A stretch of DNA of 40,425 nucleotides, from assembly GCA_021785035.1 (NCBI GenBank), contig JAJYGP010000024.1, forward strand, positions 1 through 40,425, given 5' to 3'. The notes under the pieces were generated by a model. The model saw nothing but the letters and a program-made list of their open reading frames with translations. It had not been told where the DNA came from and made no database searches. This document shows positions 6,936 to 14,765 of this stretch, in pieces (within the stretch, counting starts at the first letter, position 1; each line of letters opens with the position of its first letter). This DNA is from Pseudomonadota bacterium (GTDB taxonomy: Bacteria > Pseudomonadota > Gammaproteobacteria > Acidiferrobacterales > Acidiferrobacteraceae). A program made the position numbers and the translations under genes.

Positions 6936-7547
6936 ATGCCAGGAGACGATGCGATGACGGGCGAGTGGAAGCAGGCTGAAGACCGATCGGGGGAGGATGA
7001 GCGAGAACATAATCCCCATGCCTCCGGGCACAAAGCCGCCCCGGCGGAGAAGGATCTGAGTGAAGGAGGGCTCGATGAGCAGGGGGCCGAACTCGTCCAA
7101 GCGCGTTCGGAGTTGGCGGAGAGTCGCGAGCGCCTTCTGCGGGTCGCGGCCGAGTCCGAGAACGTGCGTCGTCGCGCGGAGCAAGATGTCATCCAGGCCC
7201 GCAAGTTCGCCCTTGAGCGTTTTGCCTTAGAGCTTCTCCCGGTACGCGACAGTCTTGAGCGGGCCCAGGCGGTTGATCGCGATGCCGTCTCTCCGGCTAC
7301 CGAGGCCTTGTTTGCCGGGGTGGACTTGACCCTGCAATTGATGGACAGCGTGCTGGAGAAGTTTGCGATCGTGGCAGTGAACCCGGTCGGACAACGATTT
7401 AATCCTGACCAGCATCAGGCGATGACTGTAGTCGAGAGCGATAGCGTGCCCGCGAACCATGTCGTGGAAGTGGTTCAGAAGGGATTTTTACTTAATGAGC
7501 GTTTATTGCGGCCGGCGCTTGTGGTGGTCGCCAAGGCGAAGTCCTAG
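6936..7547 (+). CDS. grpE: Nucleotide exchange factor GrpE
   Basis: A 203-residue cochaperone. The ATG at 6936 is chosen because GAGGAG (6924-6929) sits six bases before it. A longer frame starting with TTG at 6876 would begin inside the heat-shock promoter and overlap hrcA. Residues 1-50 are acidic and disordered-looking, and 50-90 form the long dimerisation helix with AAESENVRRR. The C-terminal beta domain ends with the GrpE signature VVEVVQKGFLLNERLLRPA. GrpE accelerates ADP release from DnaK and acts as a thermosensor. It lies between hrcA and dnaK, the standard order, with its own sigma-32-like promoter. Confidence 0.95.
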   Translation: MPGDDAMTGEWKQAEDRSGEDEREHNPHASGHKAAPAEKDLSEGGLDEQGAELVQARSELAESRERLLRVAAESENVRRRAEQDVIQARKFALERFALELLPVRDSLERAQAVDRDAVSPATEALFAGVDLTLQLMDSVLEKFAIVAVNPVGQRFNPDQHQAMTVVESDSVPANHVVEVVQKGFLLNERLLRPALVVVAKAKS

Positions 7548-7549
7548 CC

Positions 7550-7577
7550 CTTGAAAACGGCCCCCCGGCCCCCATTG
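7550..7577 (+). promoter_or_regulatory. Sigma-32 (RpoH)-like heat-shock promoter of dnaK
   Basis: CTTGAAA (7550-7556) is followed after 13 bp by CCCCATTG (7570-7577). This is a near-consensus RpoH promoter (CTTGAAA and CCCCATNT, last base differing) in the short gap after grpE, 58 bp before the dnaK start. The 13-bp spacer is the same as at the grpE site. Confidence 0.78.
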
Positions 7578-7635
7578 AGTGATCAGGCGACCTTATAACC
7601 AGCCTCCCGAGACCGGGAGCGAGAGGGCAATAGAG

Positions 7636-9564
7636 ATGGCAAAGATTATCGGGATCGATTTGGGAACAACGAATTCGTGCGTAGCGGTGATTGAGGGCGG
7701 CAAGCCGCGGGTCATCGAAAACAGCGAGGGCGACCGCACCACGCCGTCGATCGTCGCTTATACCACCGATGGCGAAGTCTTGGTGGGTCAATCGGCCAAG
7801 CGCCAAGCGGTTACGAACCCGCAAAACACCCTATACGCAGTCAAGCGCCTGGTCGGTCGGAAGTTTGAAGACGAGATCGTGCAGCGCGACATCAAGATGG
7901 TGGCCTATAAGATCGTCAAGGCCAAGAACGGTGACGCTTGGGTTGAGGCCACTGGAAAGCAAATGGCGCCCCCCGAGGTATCGGCGCGGGTATTGCAGAA
8001 GATGAAAAAGACCGCCGAGGACTATTTGGGCGAAGAGGTGACGGAGGCTGTCATTACCGTTCCGGCCTACTTTAATGACGCCCAACGCCAGGCGACCAAG
8101 GATGCCGGTCGTATCGCCGGGCTGAACGTCAAGCGCATCATCAACGAACCTACGGCTGCGGCGCTGGCCTTTGGTCTTGATAAGAAGGAAGGCGACCGCA
8201 AGATCGCGGTGTACGATCTGGGCGGTGGTACCTTCGATATATCGATCATCGAGATCGCGGAGGTCGACGGCGAGCACCAGTTCGAAGTGTTGTCCACCAA
8301 CGGCGATACCTTCCTCGGGGGCGAGGACTTTGATCTGCGGTTGATCGACTACTTGGCCGAGGAGTTCAAGAAGGATTCCGGGATCGACGTTCATAAGGAT
8401 CCCTTGGCCTTGCAGCGCCTGAAGGACGCTGCGGAGAAGGCCAAGATCGAGCTCTCGTCGCGTACCCAGACGGACGTCAACCTTCCCTATATCACGGCCG
8501 ACGCAAGTGGGCCCAAGCACTTGAACGTGAAGGTGACGCGCGCGAAGCTCGAAAGCCTAGTCGACGATTTGATCCGTCGGACTATCGAACCTTGCAAGAC
8601 GGCTTTGAAGGATGCCGGCCTGAAGATCACCGAGGTCGACGACGTTATTCTGGTCGGTGGCCAAACGCGTATGCCCAAGGTCCAGGAGGCGGTGCGCGAT
8701 TTCTTTGGTAAGGAGCCGCGTAAGGACGTCAACCCGGACGAGGCGGTGGCCATAGGCGCTGCGGTGCAAGGCGGCGTGTTAGCGGGCGACGTGAAGGATG
8801 TGTTGTTGTTGGATGTGACGCCCTTGTCCCTGGGGATCGAGACTATGGGCGGTGTGATGACCAAACTGATTCAGAAGAACACGACCATCCCGACCAAGGC
8901 GGCGCAGGTCTTTTCGACCGCTGAGGACGGGCAAACTGCGGTCACGGTCCATGTCCTGCAGGGCGAGCGCGAGATGGCAGGCGGCAATAAGTCCCTTGGC
9001 CGCTTCGATCTGACCGACATTCCCTCGGCGCCGCGTGGGGCACCACAGATCGAGGTCACTTTCGATATCGACGCCAACGGTATTCTCCATGTCTCGGCTC
9101 GCGATAAGGCCACGGGTAAGGAGAACAAGATCATCATTAAGTCGAGCTCGGGCTTGAGCGAGGCCGAGATCCAGCGCATGGTGCAAGATGCCGAGGCCCA
9201 TGCCGAGGAGGACCGCAAGGCCCGCGAACTCGTCGATGCCCGTAACCAGGCTGAGGCAATGATCCATAGCGCTCGCAAGTCCCTGAAGGACTTGGGAGAA
9301 AAGGTCAATGCTGCGGACAAGGACGCAGTGGAGGCCGGGGTCCGCGATCTAGAGGCGGTGGTGAAGGGCGACGATAAGGCGGCAATCACCGCCAAGACTG
9401 AGGCTTTGACCCAGATTACCCACAAGCTGACAGAGCAGTTGTACGCTCAGGCGCAGGGAGGCGAAGGCCGGGCCGAGTCGGGACCGGCTGGTGGCAATGC
9501 GGGGTCCGACAACGTCGTGGATGCCGAGTTCGAGGAAGTCAACGACAACCGTCGCGACAAGTAA
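7636..9564 (+). CDS. dnaK: Chaperone DnaK (Hsp70)
   Basis: A 642-residue Hsp70. The ATG at 7636 begins [15 protein letters not shown]; an in-frame upstream start would run through the leader just after the heat-shock promoter. Nucleotide-binding signatures are [22 protein letters not shown] and [13 protein letters not shown]. The substrate-binding domain follows the linker [15 protein letters not shown]. The C-terminus ends with a Gly/Ala-rich segment and DAEFEEVND, the conserved acidic tail of bacterial DnaK. DnaK binds exposed hydrophobic peptides in ATP-driven cycles with DnaJ and GrpE, whose genes flank it. A strong hairpin with a U-rich tail lies 16 bp after the stop. Confidence 0.98.
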   Translation: MAKIIGIDLGTTNSCVAVIEGGKPRVIENSEGDRTTPSIVAYTTDGEVLVGQSAKRQAVTNPQNTLYAVKRLVGRKFEDEIVQRDIKMVAYKIVKAKNGDAWVEATGKQMAPPEVSARVLQKMKKTAEDYLGEEVTEAVITVPAYFNDAQRQATKDAGRIAGLNVKRIINEPTAAALAFGLDKKEGDRKIAVYDLGGGTFDISIIEIAEVDGEHQFEVLSTNGDTFLGGEDFDLRLIDYLAEEFKKDSGIDVHKDPLALQRLKDAAEKAKIELSSRTQTDVNLPYITADASGPKHLNVKVTRAKLESLVDDLIRRTIEPCKTALKDAGLKITEVDDVILVGGQTRMPKVQEAVRDFFGKEPRKDVNPDEAVAIGAAVQGGVLAGDVKDVLLLDVTPLSLGIETMGGVMTKLIQKNTTIPTKAAQVFSTAEDGQTAVTVHVLQGEREMAGGNKSLGRFDLTDIPSAPRGAPQIEVTFDIDANGILHVSARDKATGKENKIIIKSSSGLSEAEIQRMVQDAEAHAEEDRKARELVDARNQAEAMIHSARKSLKDLGEKVNAADKDAVEAGVRDLEAVVKGDDKAAITAKTEALTQITHKLTEQLYAQAQGGEGRAESGPAGGNAGSDNVVDAEFEEVNDNRRDK

Positions 9565-9579
9565 CGCTGGGACGGTTGG

Positions 9580-9623
9580 ACGAAGGCGCAGGCCGATGTT
9601 GACGCCTGTGCCTTCGTTCTTTT
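9580..9623 (+). terminator. Rho-independent terminator or attenuator between dnaK and dnaJ
   Basis: A 14-bp stem (9580-9593 with 9604-9617; one G-U pair) and a 10-base loop are followed by TCTTTT. The structure is strong enough to end most dnaK transcripts and would lower dnaJ expression relative to dnaK unless dnaJ has its own promoter, for which I see no clear candidate in the 28 bp that remain. Confidence 0.82.
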
Positions 9624-9651
9624 AAGGTCGCCGTTTTCGCAGTGCAGGCGT

Positions 9652-10791
9652 ATGACAACGAAACGAGATTATTACGAAGTCCTTGGGGTGTCGCGCGGCG
9701 CCGACGATACGGAGATTAAAAAGGCGTATCGGCGGATGGCCATGAAATGCCATCCCGATCGCAACGCTGGCGACAAGGGTGCCGAGACGGCCTTTAAGGA
9801 GTGTCAGGAGGCCTACGAGATCCTAGCAGATCCTCAAAAACGTGCCGCTTACGATCAGTTTGGCCACGCCGGCGTGGACAATTCAGCGGCAGGCGGTGGG
9901 TTTTATGGCGGCGGTGCGGCGGGCTTCGCCGATATCTTCGGAGATGTCTTCGGAGATATTTTTGGGGGCGGCTCCGGCGGTCGCCGCGGGAGTCAGGTCT
10001 ATCGGGGGGCCGACGTTCGTTTTAGCCTTGACCTTTCGCTGGAAGACGCCGTTAACGGCACGGAGGCCCGGATTCGCGTGCCGACGATGGCCGTGTGCGA
10101 GTTGTGCCACGGTTCGGGTGCGCGCGCCGGGAGCACCGCAGCGACCTGCCCTACCTGTGGCGGTCACGGTCAGGTGCGGATGCAGCAAGGGTTCTTTTCG
10201 ATTCAGCAAACCTGCCCGAACTGCCGCGGCAGCGGGCGGGTTGTGACCCAACCGTGCGTGGAATGTCGTGGCGAGGGACGGGCAAAGCGCGCCAAGACTC
10301 TGTCGGTGACGATACCGGCGGGTGTCGACGAGGGGGATCAGATTCGGGTCAGTGGCCAAGGGGATGCGGGCGAAAGCGGAGGCCCGGCCGGTGACCTGTA
10401 TGTTCAGATCAAGCTCAAACCCCACCCGTTTTTCCGCCGCGAACAAGATGATTTGTATTGCAAGGTGCCGGTCAGTTTCAGCACAGTCGTACTGGGAGGT
10501 GAGATCGAGGTCCCGAGCCTGAGCGGGCGTATGAACTTAAAGATCCCGCCCGAGACCCAGACTGATAAGGTCTTTCGCATTCGCGGTAAAGGGGTAAAAA
10601 ACGTGCGCACTGGGCACGTTGGCGACCTCTTTTGTCAAGTGACGGTCGAGACCCCGGTGAAACTTACCCGCGCCCAGCGTGAGTTGCTTGAGAGCTTTGA
10701 GCGGTCGTTGCGGGAAGGGGCGGAACGGCATAGTCCGGTCGAACATTCCTGGCTTGACAGATTGCGCGGATTTTTCGAGCCTAAGGCTTAG
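9652..10791 (+). CDS. dnaJ: Chaperone DnaJ (Hsp40, class I)
   Basis: A 379-residue class-I J protein with all domains. The J domain has HPD at 34-36. The Gly/Phe-rich linker spans about 75-115. The zinc-finger region has four CXXCXGXG-type repeats (C149/C152, C166/C169, C188/C191, C202/C205). The C-terminal substrate-binding domains include [17 protein letters not shown] and [15 protein letters not shown]. DnaJ delivers clients to DnaK and stimulates its ATPase. It follows dnaK after a hairpin terminator, so its level may be set by read-through. In many related genomes dapB follows directly; here two extra genes intervene. Confidence 0.97.
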   Translation: MTTKRDYYEVLGVSRGADDTEIKKAYRRMAMKCHPDRNAGDKGAETAFKECQEAYEILADPQKRAAYDQFGHAGVDNSAAGGGFYGGGAAGFADIFGDVFGDIFGGGSGGRRGSQVYRGADVRFSLDLSLEDAVNGTEARIRVPTMAVCELCHGSGARAGSTAATCPTCGGHGQVRMQQGFFSIQQTCPNCRGSGRVVTQPCVECRGEGRAKRAKTLSVTIPAGVDEGDQIRVSGQGDAGESGGPAGDLYVQIKLKPHPFFRREQDDLYCKVPVSFSTVVLGGEIEVPSLSGRMNLKIPPETQTDKVFRIRGKGVKNVRTGHVGDLFCQVTVETPVKLTRAQRELLESFERSLREGAERHSPVEHSWLDRLRGFFEPKA

Positions 10792-10850
10792 CATCGGGAA
10801 TAAAGGGCGGCGAGTCTCGTCTTTGATGGTATCTTCCAGGAGAAGTCGCC

Positions 10851-11354
10851 ATGGCTAATACGCGTACGCGCAAATTCGATCCGACCAGACGCCGTCTTAT
10901 GGTGGCAGCCGGCGGGGTGGCTGCCGCTGTGGGCTCGGGGGCGGCCTTCGCCGATTCGGCCGATAGTCTGAATCTGACCTTCCCGGGGCAAAAGGCCAAG
11001 CATTTCATCGTGTATCAGTTGAATCACCATGAACACGACTATCAGCAGCACATCCTCTCGTCTATCCAAGCGCTCTTGCGGCACTACGGAAATAGTATCC
11101 ATATTGTCGTGACCTGTTTTGGTCCGGGCATCAGCGTGGTTCTCAAAAAGCCCGTGCGTCCGGTGGCGCGCGCGATACGCGAAGGGGTTGCGAGCCTGCA
11201 CGATTATGGGGTGGAGTTCCACGGTTGTGGTAACACCCTACGGACTCTCAAATTGACGAGAACAGCCCTCCTGCCTTTTGTCACGTACGTGCCTATGGGG
11301 GCCGCGGACCTCATGGAGCTGCAACACAAGGGTTACGCCTATATCGCTTGGTAG
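10851..11354 (+). CDS. Tat-exported DsrE/F-like protein
   Basis: A 167-residue protein with a twin-arginine signal (PTRRRLMVAAGG, arginines 13-15), an alanine-rich hydrophobic stretch and a likely cleavage after AFA (residue 34). The mature part reads as a DsrE-like alpha/beta domain: KAKHFIVYQLN, then a helix, then IHIVVTCFGPGISVV, and later YGVEFHGCGNTLRTL. Cysteines 89 and 126 sit where DsrE-family proteins often carry sulfur-handling cysteines; C126 is in the common CGNTL motif. DsrE-type proteins take part in sulfur relay, but exported versions are poorly characterised, so the substrate is unknown. It has a good AGGAGA ribosome-binding site. It lies between dnaJ and a hydrolase gene on the opposite strand and looks like an accessory insertion. 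Confidence 0.75.
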   Translation: MANTRTRKFDPTRRRLMVAAGGVAAAVGSGAAFADSADSLNLTFPGQKAKHFIVYQLNHHEHDYQQHILSSIQALLRHYGNSIHIVVTCFGPGISVVLKKPVRPVARAIREGVASLHDYGVEFHGCGNTLRTLKLTRTALLPFVTYVPMGAADLMELQHKGYAYIAW

Positions 11355-11387
11355 GCTCGGGGCTTAGGGTCTTGGGCTGAAGCGATC

Positions 11388-12020
11388 TTATCGCTGTCCG
11401 CGCTGTGGCGATGTCTCCTGTCGGGGTAGGAGGCCGGCCTGTTCTGACGCAAGCTCGGCTACGAGCTTAAGCCCGGCAGGCCATGCCCCCAGGCCGGAGC
11501 GGTCGTTGATGTGGCCCAAGGGACCTAGAGCCGTTAATCGAGCGCCCCAATGGTCAGCAAAATAGCGGGTGCGGGCGAGAGAGCAAAAAGGATCATTCTC
11601 GCTTGCCACGACGATACTGGGAAACGGGAGTCGCGTTAACGGTGTCGGCGTAAAGCCCGTTACTTGAGTGGGGAATGTCGGGGCGTCGACGTCCGGTGGG
11701 GCGACGAGCAGGGCGCCTTGGACGAAACCCTGGTGGTGCAGCGCCCAGTGAGCGACGAGGCAACACCCTAAGGAATGGGCGACCAAGATCACAGGTGCAT
11801 CGGAGGCGCTTATGGCCTCCTGTAAGGCCGCTACCCAATCGGCACAGCGGGGAGACGTCCACTCGTTCTGCCGGACACGCCGAAATGAGGCGTGGTTTTG
11901 TTCCCAAAGCGATTGCCAGTGATCGGGGCCCGAGTCATATAAGCCTGGGAGCAGGAGAACGCGCTGATCCCCTAGGCTTTGTACTCCCGTCTCGTGAACA
12001 GCGATCTGACCTGCTTTCAT
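11388..12020 (-). CDS. RBBP9/YdeN-type alpha/beta hydrolase
   Basis: A 210-residue cytosolic serine hydrolase. The ATG at 12020 is preferred over one at 12044 because AGGAGA lies four bases before it. The family motif VLLLPGLYDSGPDHWQSLWE is at 21-40. The nucleophile elbow is AHSLGC with S83, the acid is D143 in ENDPFC, and the catalytic histidine is H170 in LGHIND. RBBP9/YdeN-like proteins are small hydrolases of mostly unknown physiological substrate. The gene is convergent with the DsrE-like gene, 33 bp apart, and has about 690 bp of apparently gene-free sequence upstream. Confidence 0.82.
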   Translation of the reverse strand: MKAGQIAVHETGVQSLGDQRVLLLPGLYDSGPDHWQSLWEQNHASFRRVRQNEWTSPRCADWVAALQEAISASDAPVILVAHSLGCCLVAHWALHHQGFVQGALLVAPPDVDAPTFPTQVTGFTPTPLTRLPFPSIVVASENDPFCSLARTRYFADHWGARLTALGPLGHINDRSGLGAWPAGLKLVAELASEQAGLLPRQETSPQRGQR

Positions 12021-12710
12021 ATAGTCTCCTACCGAGAACGACAAGAAGAGTGGGCAGCGCCACCATGAGGCCGTTGCGCCATTTCTCCCCGAGCGAGCGA
12101 AGGGCTAGGTTTCCATGCTACTGAAGCCTTGAGGCGGCCGCTACTTTTTTGCAAGGTCCTCGAAACCCGATCCCGCCGGTCTTTACTCAAGCTGACACAA
12201 GGAGTGCTCCGGCGATCCTATGGCCTAGTGGTCCGCCCAAGGATCCCGCCCCTACACCCGCGTTGTCTCCCGCCTGCTGAGATCGGTCGCAATTCTGTTG
12301 TTCTGGGCACCGGGGCTACGGGCGTATGGCCCGTCATGCTCGAAATGGTCAGGTGTTCTTTACTTCTCGTCGTCGGTCGTCGCGGGTGAGTCGCGGGGCT
12401 TGCGATATTGATAGAGTAAGCTCGGGGTAGGGGTATGGTGCGTATCGGCTGGATCTCGGATCAGATCTGACGGCCGCCGCGATGGTCTTGGCGGGCGCTG
12501 TGGCCGCGCCGTTACCAAGTACTCGGATTGTCGGTTGTGGGCGTGTTCGTATGCGAGCTGACGACCCTTCTTATTATGCGCTGGCCAAACCCGCGCGTGC
12601 TTTCATAAGGCGGGGTCGGGTGTTACCCAAGCGTGCAGCCCCGCGTTCCGTGAGTGTTCTCACAGACGTGCCTTTTCGCTATGCTCGCTGTTTGGGTTCC
12701 GGGAGACGTT
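12021..12710. other. 690-bp gene-free region between the hydrolase and dapB
   Basis: No reading frame here has a family motif, a good ribosome-binding site or codon use like the neighbours. Frames of 60-110 codons exist (for example 12129-12389 and 12482-12820) but look random. Visible structure includes an inverted repeat ACGGGC/GCCCGT (12318-12334), a 10-bp palindrome TCAGATCTGA (12461-12470) within a cluster of three GATC sites (12452-12467), a TATTAT -10-like hexamer (12572-12577) without a clear -35, and two hairpins near dapB. It may hold promoters for both flanking genes, an undetected small RNA, or decayed sequence. Confidence 0.6.
12610..12663 (+). other. Potential structured leader upstream of dapB
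   Basis: GCGGGG (12610-12615) can pair with CCCCGC (12639-12644), enclosing an inner hairpin GGGT/ACCC (12618-12628). A second hairpin GTGAG/CTCAC (12650-12663) follows. This lies 47-100 bases before the dapB start. I do not recognise a known riboswitch; the short stems could be chance in GC-rich DNA. Confidence 0.3.
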
Positions 12711-13508
12711 ATGAGAATTGCAGTTGCGGGGGCGACGGGACGCATGGGACAGGCGATACTCGCCGCCGTCTTGCAAAGTCCCGGGCTAGTTTTGTCCGGC
12801 GCGCTGACGCGTCCTGGTAGCGCGGTTTGTGGCCGTGATGCGGGGCTTCTGGTGGGGACGAGATCGGTCGGAGTCCCAGTATCAGACGTGCCGGCTGCAG
12901 TCATAGCCGAGTGCGATGTGCTTATCGATTTTAGCCAACCACAGGCGACCTTGGAGCATGCGGAGCTGTGCGCGGGACATGGCAAGCGGGCGGTCATAGG
13001 GACCACGGGATTCACCACCGAGGCCCTTGAGCGGCTCCGGGTGCTGAGCCGCCAGGTCGCCTTTGTCGTGGCCGCTAACATGAGCGTGGGTGTGACTTTG
13101 GCGCTTCATCTCCTGGCGATCGCAGCGCGGGTGGCCGCCGATGCTGACGTCGAGGTCTTCGAGGCCCATCACCGGCATAAGCGCGATGCGCCCTCGGGTA
13201 CGGCCCTGCGTATGGGCGAGGTTGTGGCGCAAGCGCGTGGCCAAAGGCTTGAGGACGTGGCGGTGTATGATCGACGCGGCCAGCGCGCCGAACGGGTACC
13301 CGGGACCATAGGTTTTGCAAGTATGCGGGCCGGCGAGATCGTCGGCGAACATCGGGTGTTTATGGCGCTTTCCGCCGAGCGCCTGGAAATTGCGCATATC
13401 GCCGAGAGTCGTAATGTGTTCGCCGAAGGCGCGCTCCGTGCGGCACGGTTCGTTTGGACCCAGGCCCCGGGGCTCTTCGATATGCAGGACGTATTAGGAC
13501 TTCGTTGA
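12711..13508 (+). CDS. dapB: 4-hydroxy-tetrahydrodipicolinate reductase
   Basis: A 265-residue enzyme that reduces 4-hydroxy-tetrahydrodipicolinate with NAD(P)H on the route to diaminopimelate and lysine. The start is the ATG at 12711 with a GGGAGA ribosome-binding site; the frame extends upstream but without family sequence. The nucleotide-binding loop is [10 protein letters not shown] (4-13), and GTTGF is at 97-101. The catalytic signature [13 protein letters not shown] covers 153-165, with the proton donor H153 and K157. It precedes carAB, a common adjacency in Gammaproteobacteria and Pseudomonas-like genomes. A promoter for carA begins at its stop codon. Confidence 0.96.
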   Translation: MRIAVAGATGRMGQAILAAVLQSPGLVLSGALTRPGSAVCGRDAGLLVGTRSVGVPVSDVPAAVIAECDVLIDFSQPQATLEHAELCAGHGKRAVIGTTGFTTEALERLRVLSRQVAFVVAANMSVGVTLALHLLAIAARVAADADVEVFEAHHRHKRDAPSGTALRMGEVVAQARGQRLEDVAVYDRRGQRAERVPGTIGFASMRAGEIVGEHRVFMALSAERLEIAHIAESRNVFAEGALRAARFVWTQAPGLFDMQDVLGLR

Positions 13509-13533
13509 TTTCGCGGGGTCGGCCCGTTACAAT
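13505..13533 (+). promoter_or_regulatory. Sigma-70 promoter of carAB
   Basis: TTGATT (13505-13510), then 17 bp, then TACAAT (13528-13533): 4 of 6 and 5 of 6 consensus matches at ideal spacing. The -35 overlaps the dapB stop codon. Transcription would start near 13540 and give a leader of roughly 90 bases before carA. Confidence 0.7.
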
Positions 13534-13632
13534 CCGTCCCCAAAAACCGATAGCTGGTGCTGGTTATTTCAGAGCGGGGGCGGCGAAAAGCAGCTCCCGT
13601 TTTTGTGTGTGAACCCTTGTGCGGGAGGTATC

Positions 13633-14757
13633 TTGGCGCATCCGGCATTGCTTGCTCTCGCGGACGGCACGGTGTTCGTCGGGGAGTCTGTGGGCGCGTT
13701 GGGCAGCGCGCAAGGGGAGTTGGTCTTTAACACTGCCCTCACAGGCTACCAGGAGATCCTGACCGACCCCTCCTACGCGAGCCAAATCGTTACCTTAACC
13801 TATCCCCATATCGGGAATACCGGCATAAATCAGGAGGACATGGAGTCGGATCGTGTCTACGCCGCGGGCCTTGTCGTGCGTGACGTCCCCGGTCGTTATA
13901 GCAACTACCGAGGCCAAGGCGACCTCTCGGCGTTTCTCGAACGCCAGGGCATCGTGGCCATAGCTGGTATTGATACCCGCGCCCTGACGCGCCGGCTCCG
14001 CGAAAAAGGTGCCCAGAACGCGACCATAGTAGCGGGCGCAAAGGCCTGCGATCAGACCGCGGCGCTCGCCCAGGCCCGCGCCTTTCCGGGGCTCGACGGT
14101 CTGGATTTGGCTCAGGTTGTGTCGACTCCGGCCCCTTATGTCTGGGACCAGGGCCTCTGGCAGCACAAGACCGAGCCTGCGAGTCTTCAGGTGGTAGCCT
14201 ACGATTACGGCGTGAAGCGGAATATTTTGCGCGGCCTCGTGCAGGCCGGTTGTGCGGTGACGGTTGTGCCCGCGAAGACTCGCGCCGCCGAAGTGCTGGC
14301 GCGCCGACCGGACGGCGTGTTTCTCTCCAACGGTCCGGGCGACCCGAAGGCCTGCAGTTATGCCATCGAGGCGGCGGCCGAATTGGTCGCGTCCGGTATC
14401 CCAGTTTTTGGCATTTGTCTCGGTCATCAGCTCTTGGCTTTGGCCTTGGGTGGGCGCACGGTCAAGATGAAGTTTGGTCACCATGGGGCCAATCACCCGG
14501 TTTTTGATGTGGAGTCAGGGCGGGTATTGATCACGAGTCAGAACCACGGTTTTGCGGTCGACGAGACGAGCCTCCCAAAGACCTTGCGGATCACTCATCG
14601 CTCGCTTTTTGACGGGTCTATCCAGGGGCTCGCGCATGTCGATCGGCCTGTGTTTTCTTTCCAGGGCCACCCCGAGGCGAGTCCTGGTCCCCACGACGTG
14701 GCGCCGTTATTTGCACAGTTTGCGGCGCTTATGCGTTCCACCCGCGCGTCACAGTAG
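13633..14757 (+). CDS. carA: Carbamoyl-phosphate synthase small (glutaminase) subunit
   Basis: A 374-residue subunit that releases ammonia from glutamine and passes it to CarB. I chose a TTG start at 13633: GGGAGG lies four bases upstream, and the protein then begins [14 protein letters not shown], where homologues begin. A GTG at 13603 would add ten residues without a good ribosome-binding site. The N-terminal domain has [17 protein letters not shown]. The class-I amidotransferase domain has the nucleophile C262 in [11 protein letters not shown] and the H346/E348 pair in [12 protein letters not shown] plausible promoter lies about 100 bp upstream, and carB follows after 8 bp. Confidence 0.95.
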   Translation: MAHPALLALADGTVFVGESVGALGSAQGELVFNTALTGYQEILTDPSYASQIVTLTYPHIGNTGINQEDMESDRVYAAGLVVRDVPGRYSNYRGQGDLSAFLERQGIVAIAGIDTRALTRRLREKGAQNATIVAGAKACDQTAALAQARAFPGLDGLDLAQVVSTPAPYVWDQGLWQHKTEPASLQVVAYDYGVKRNILRGLVQAGCAVTVVPAKTRAAEVLARRPDGVFLSNGPGDPKACSYAIEAAAELVASGIPVFGICLGHQLLALALGGRTVKMKFGHHGANHPVFDVESGRVLITSQNHGFAVDETSLPKTLRITHRSLFDGSIQGLAHVDRPVFSFQGHPEASPGPHDVAPLFAQFAALMRSTRASQ

Positions 14758-14765
14758 GGGCCATC

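Noticed and set aside
7831-9425. Long open frames on the minus strand opposite dnaK (up to 229 codons)
   Set aside because: They mirror the strong codon bias of dnaK, have no family motifs and no ribosome-binding sites.
11381-11395. AGCGAT-CTT-ATCGCT hairpin between the convergent DsrE-like and hydrolase genes
   Set aside because: It has only a 6-bp stem and no T run on either strand, so it is not called as a terminator.
12129-12389. 86-codon plus-strand frame in the dnaJ-dapB insert
   Set aside because: Composition looks random, with no motif, no ribosome-binding site and no conserved neighbour.
12482-12820. 112-codon frame running into dapB
   Set aside because: It overlaps the well-supported dapB start in another frame and has no family features.
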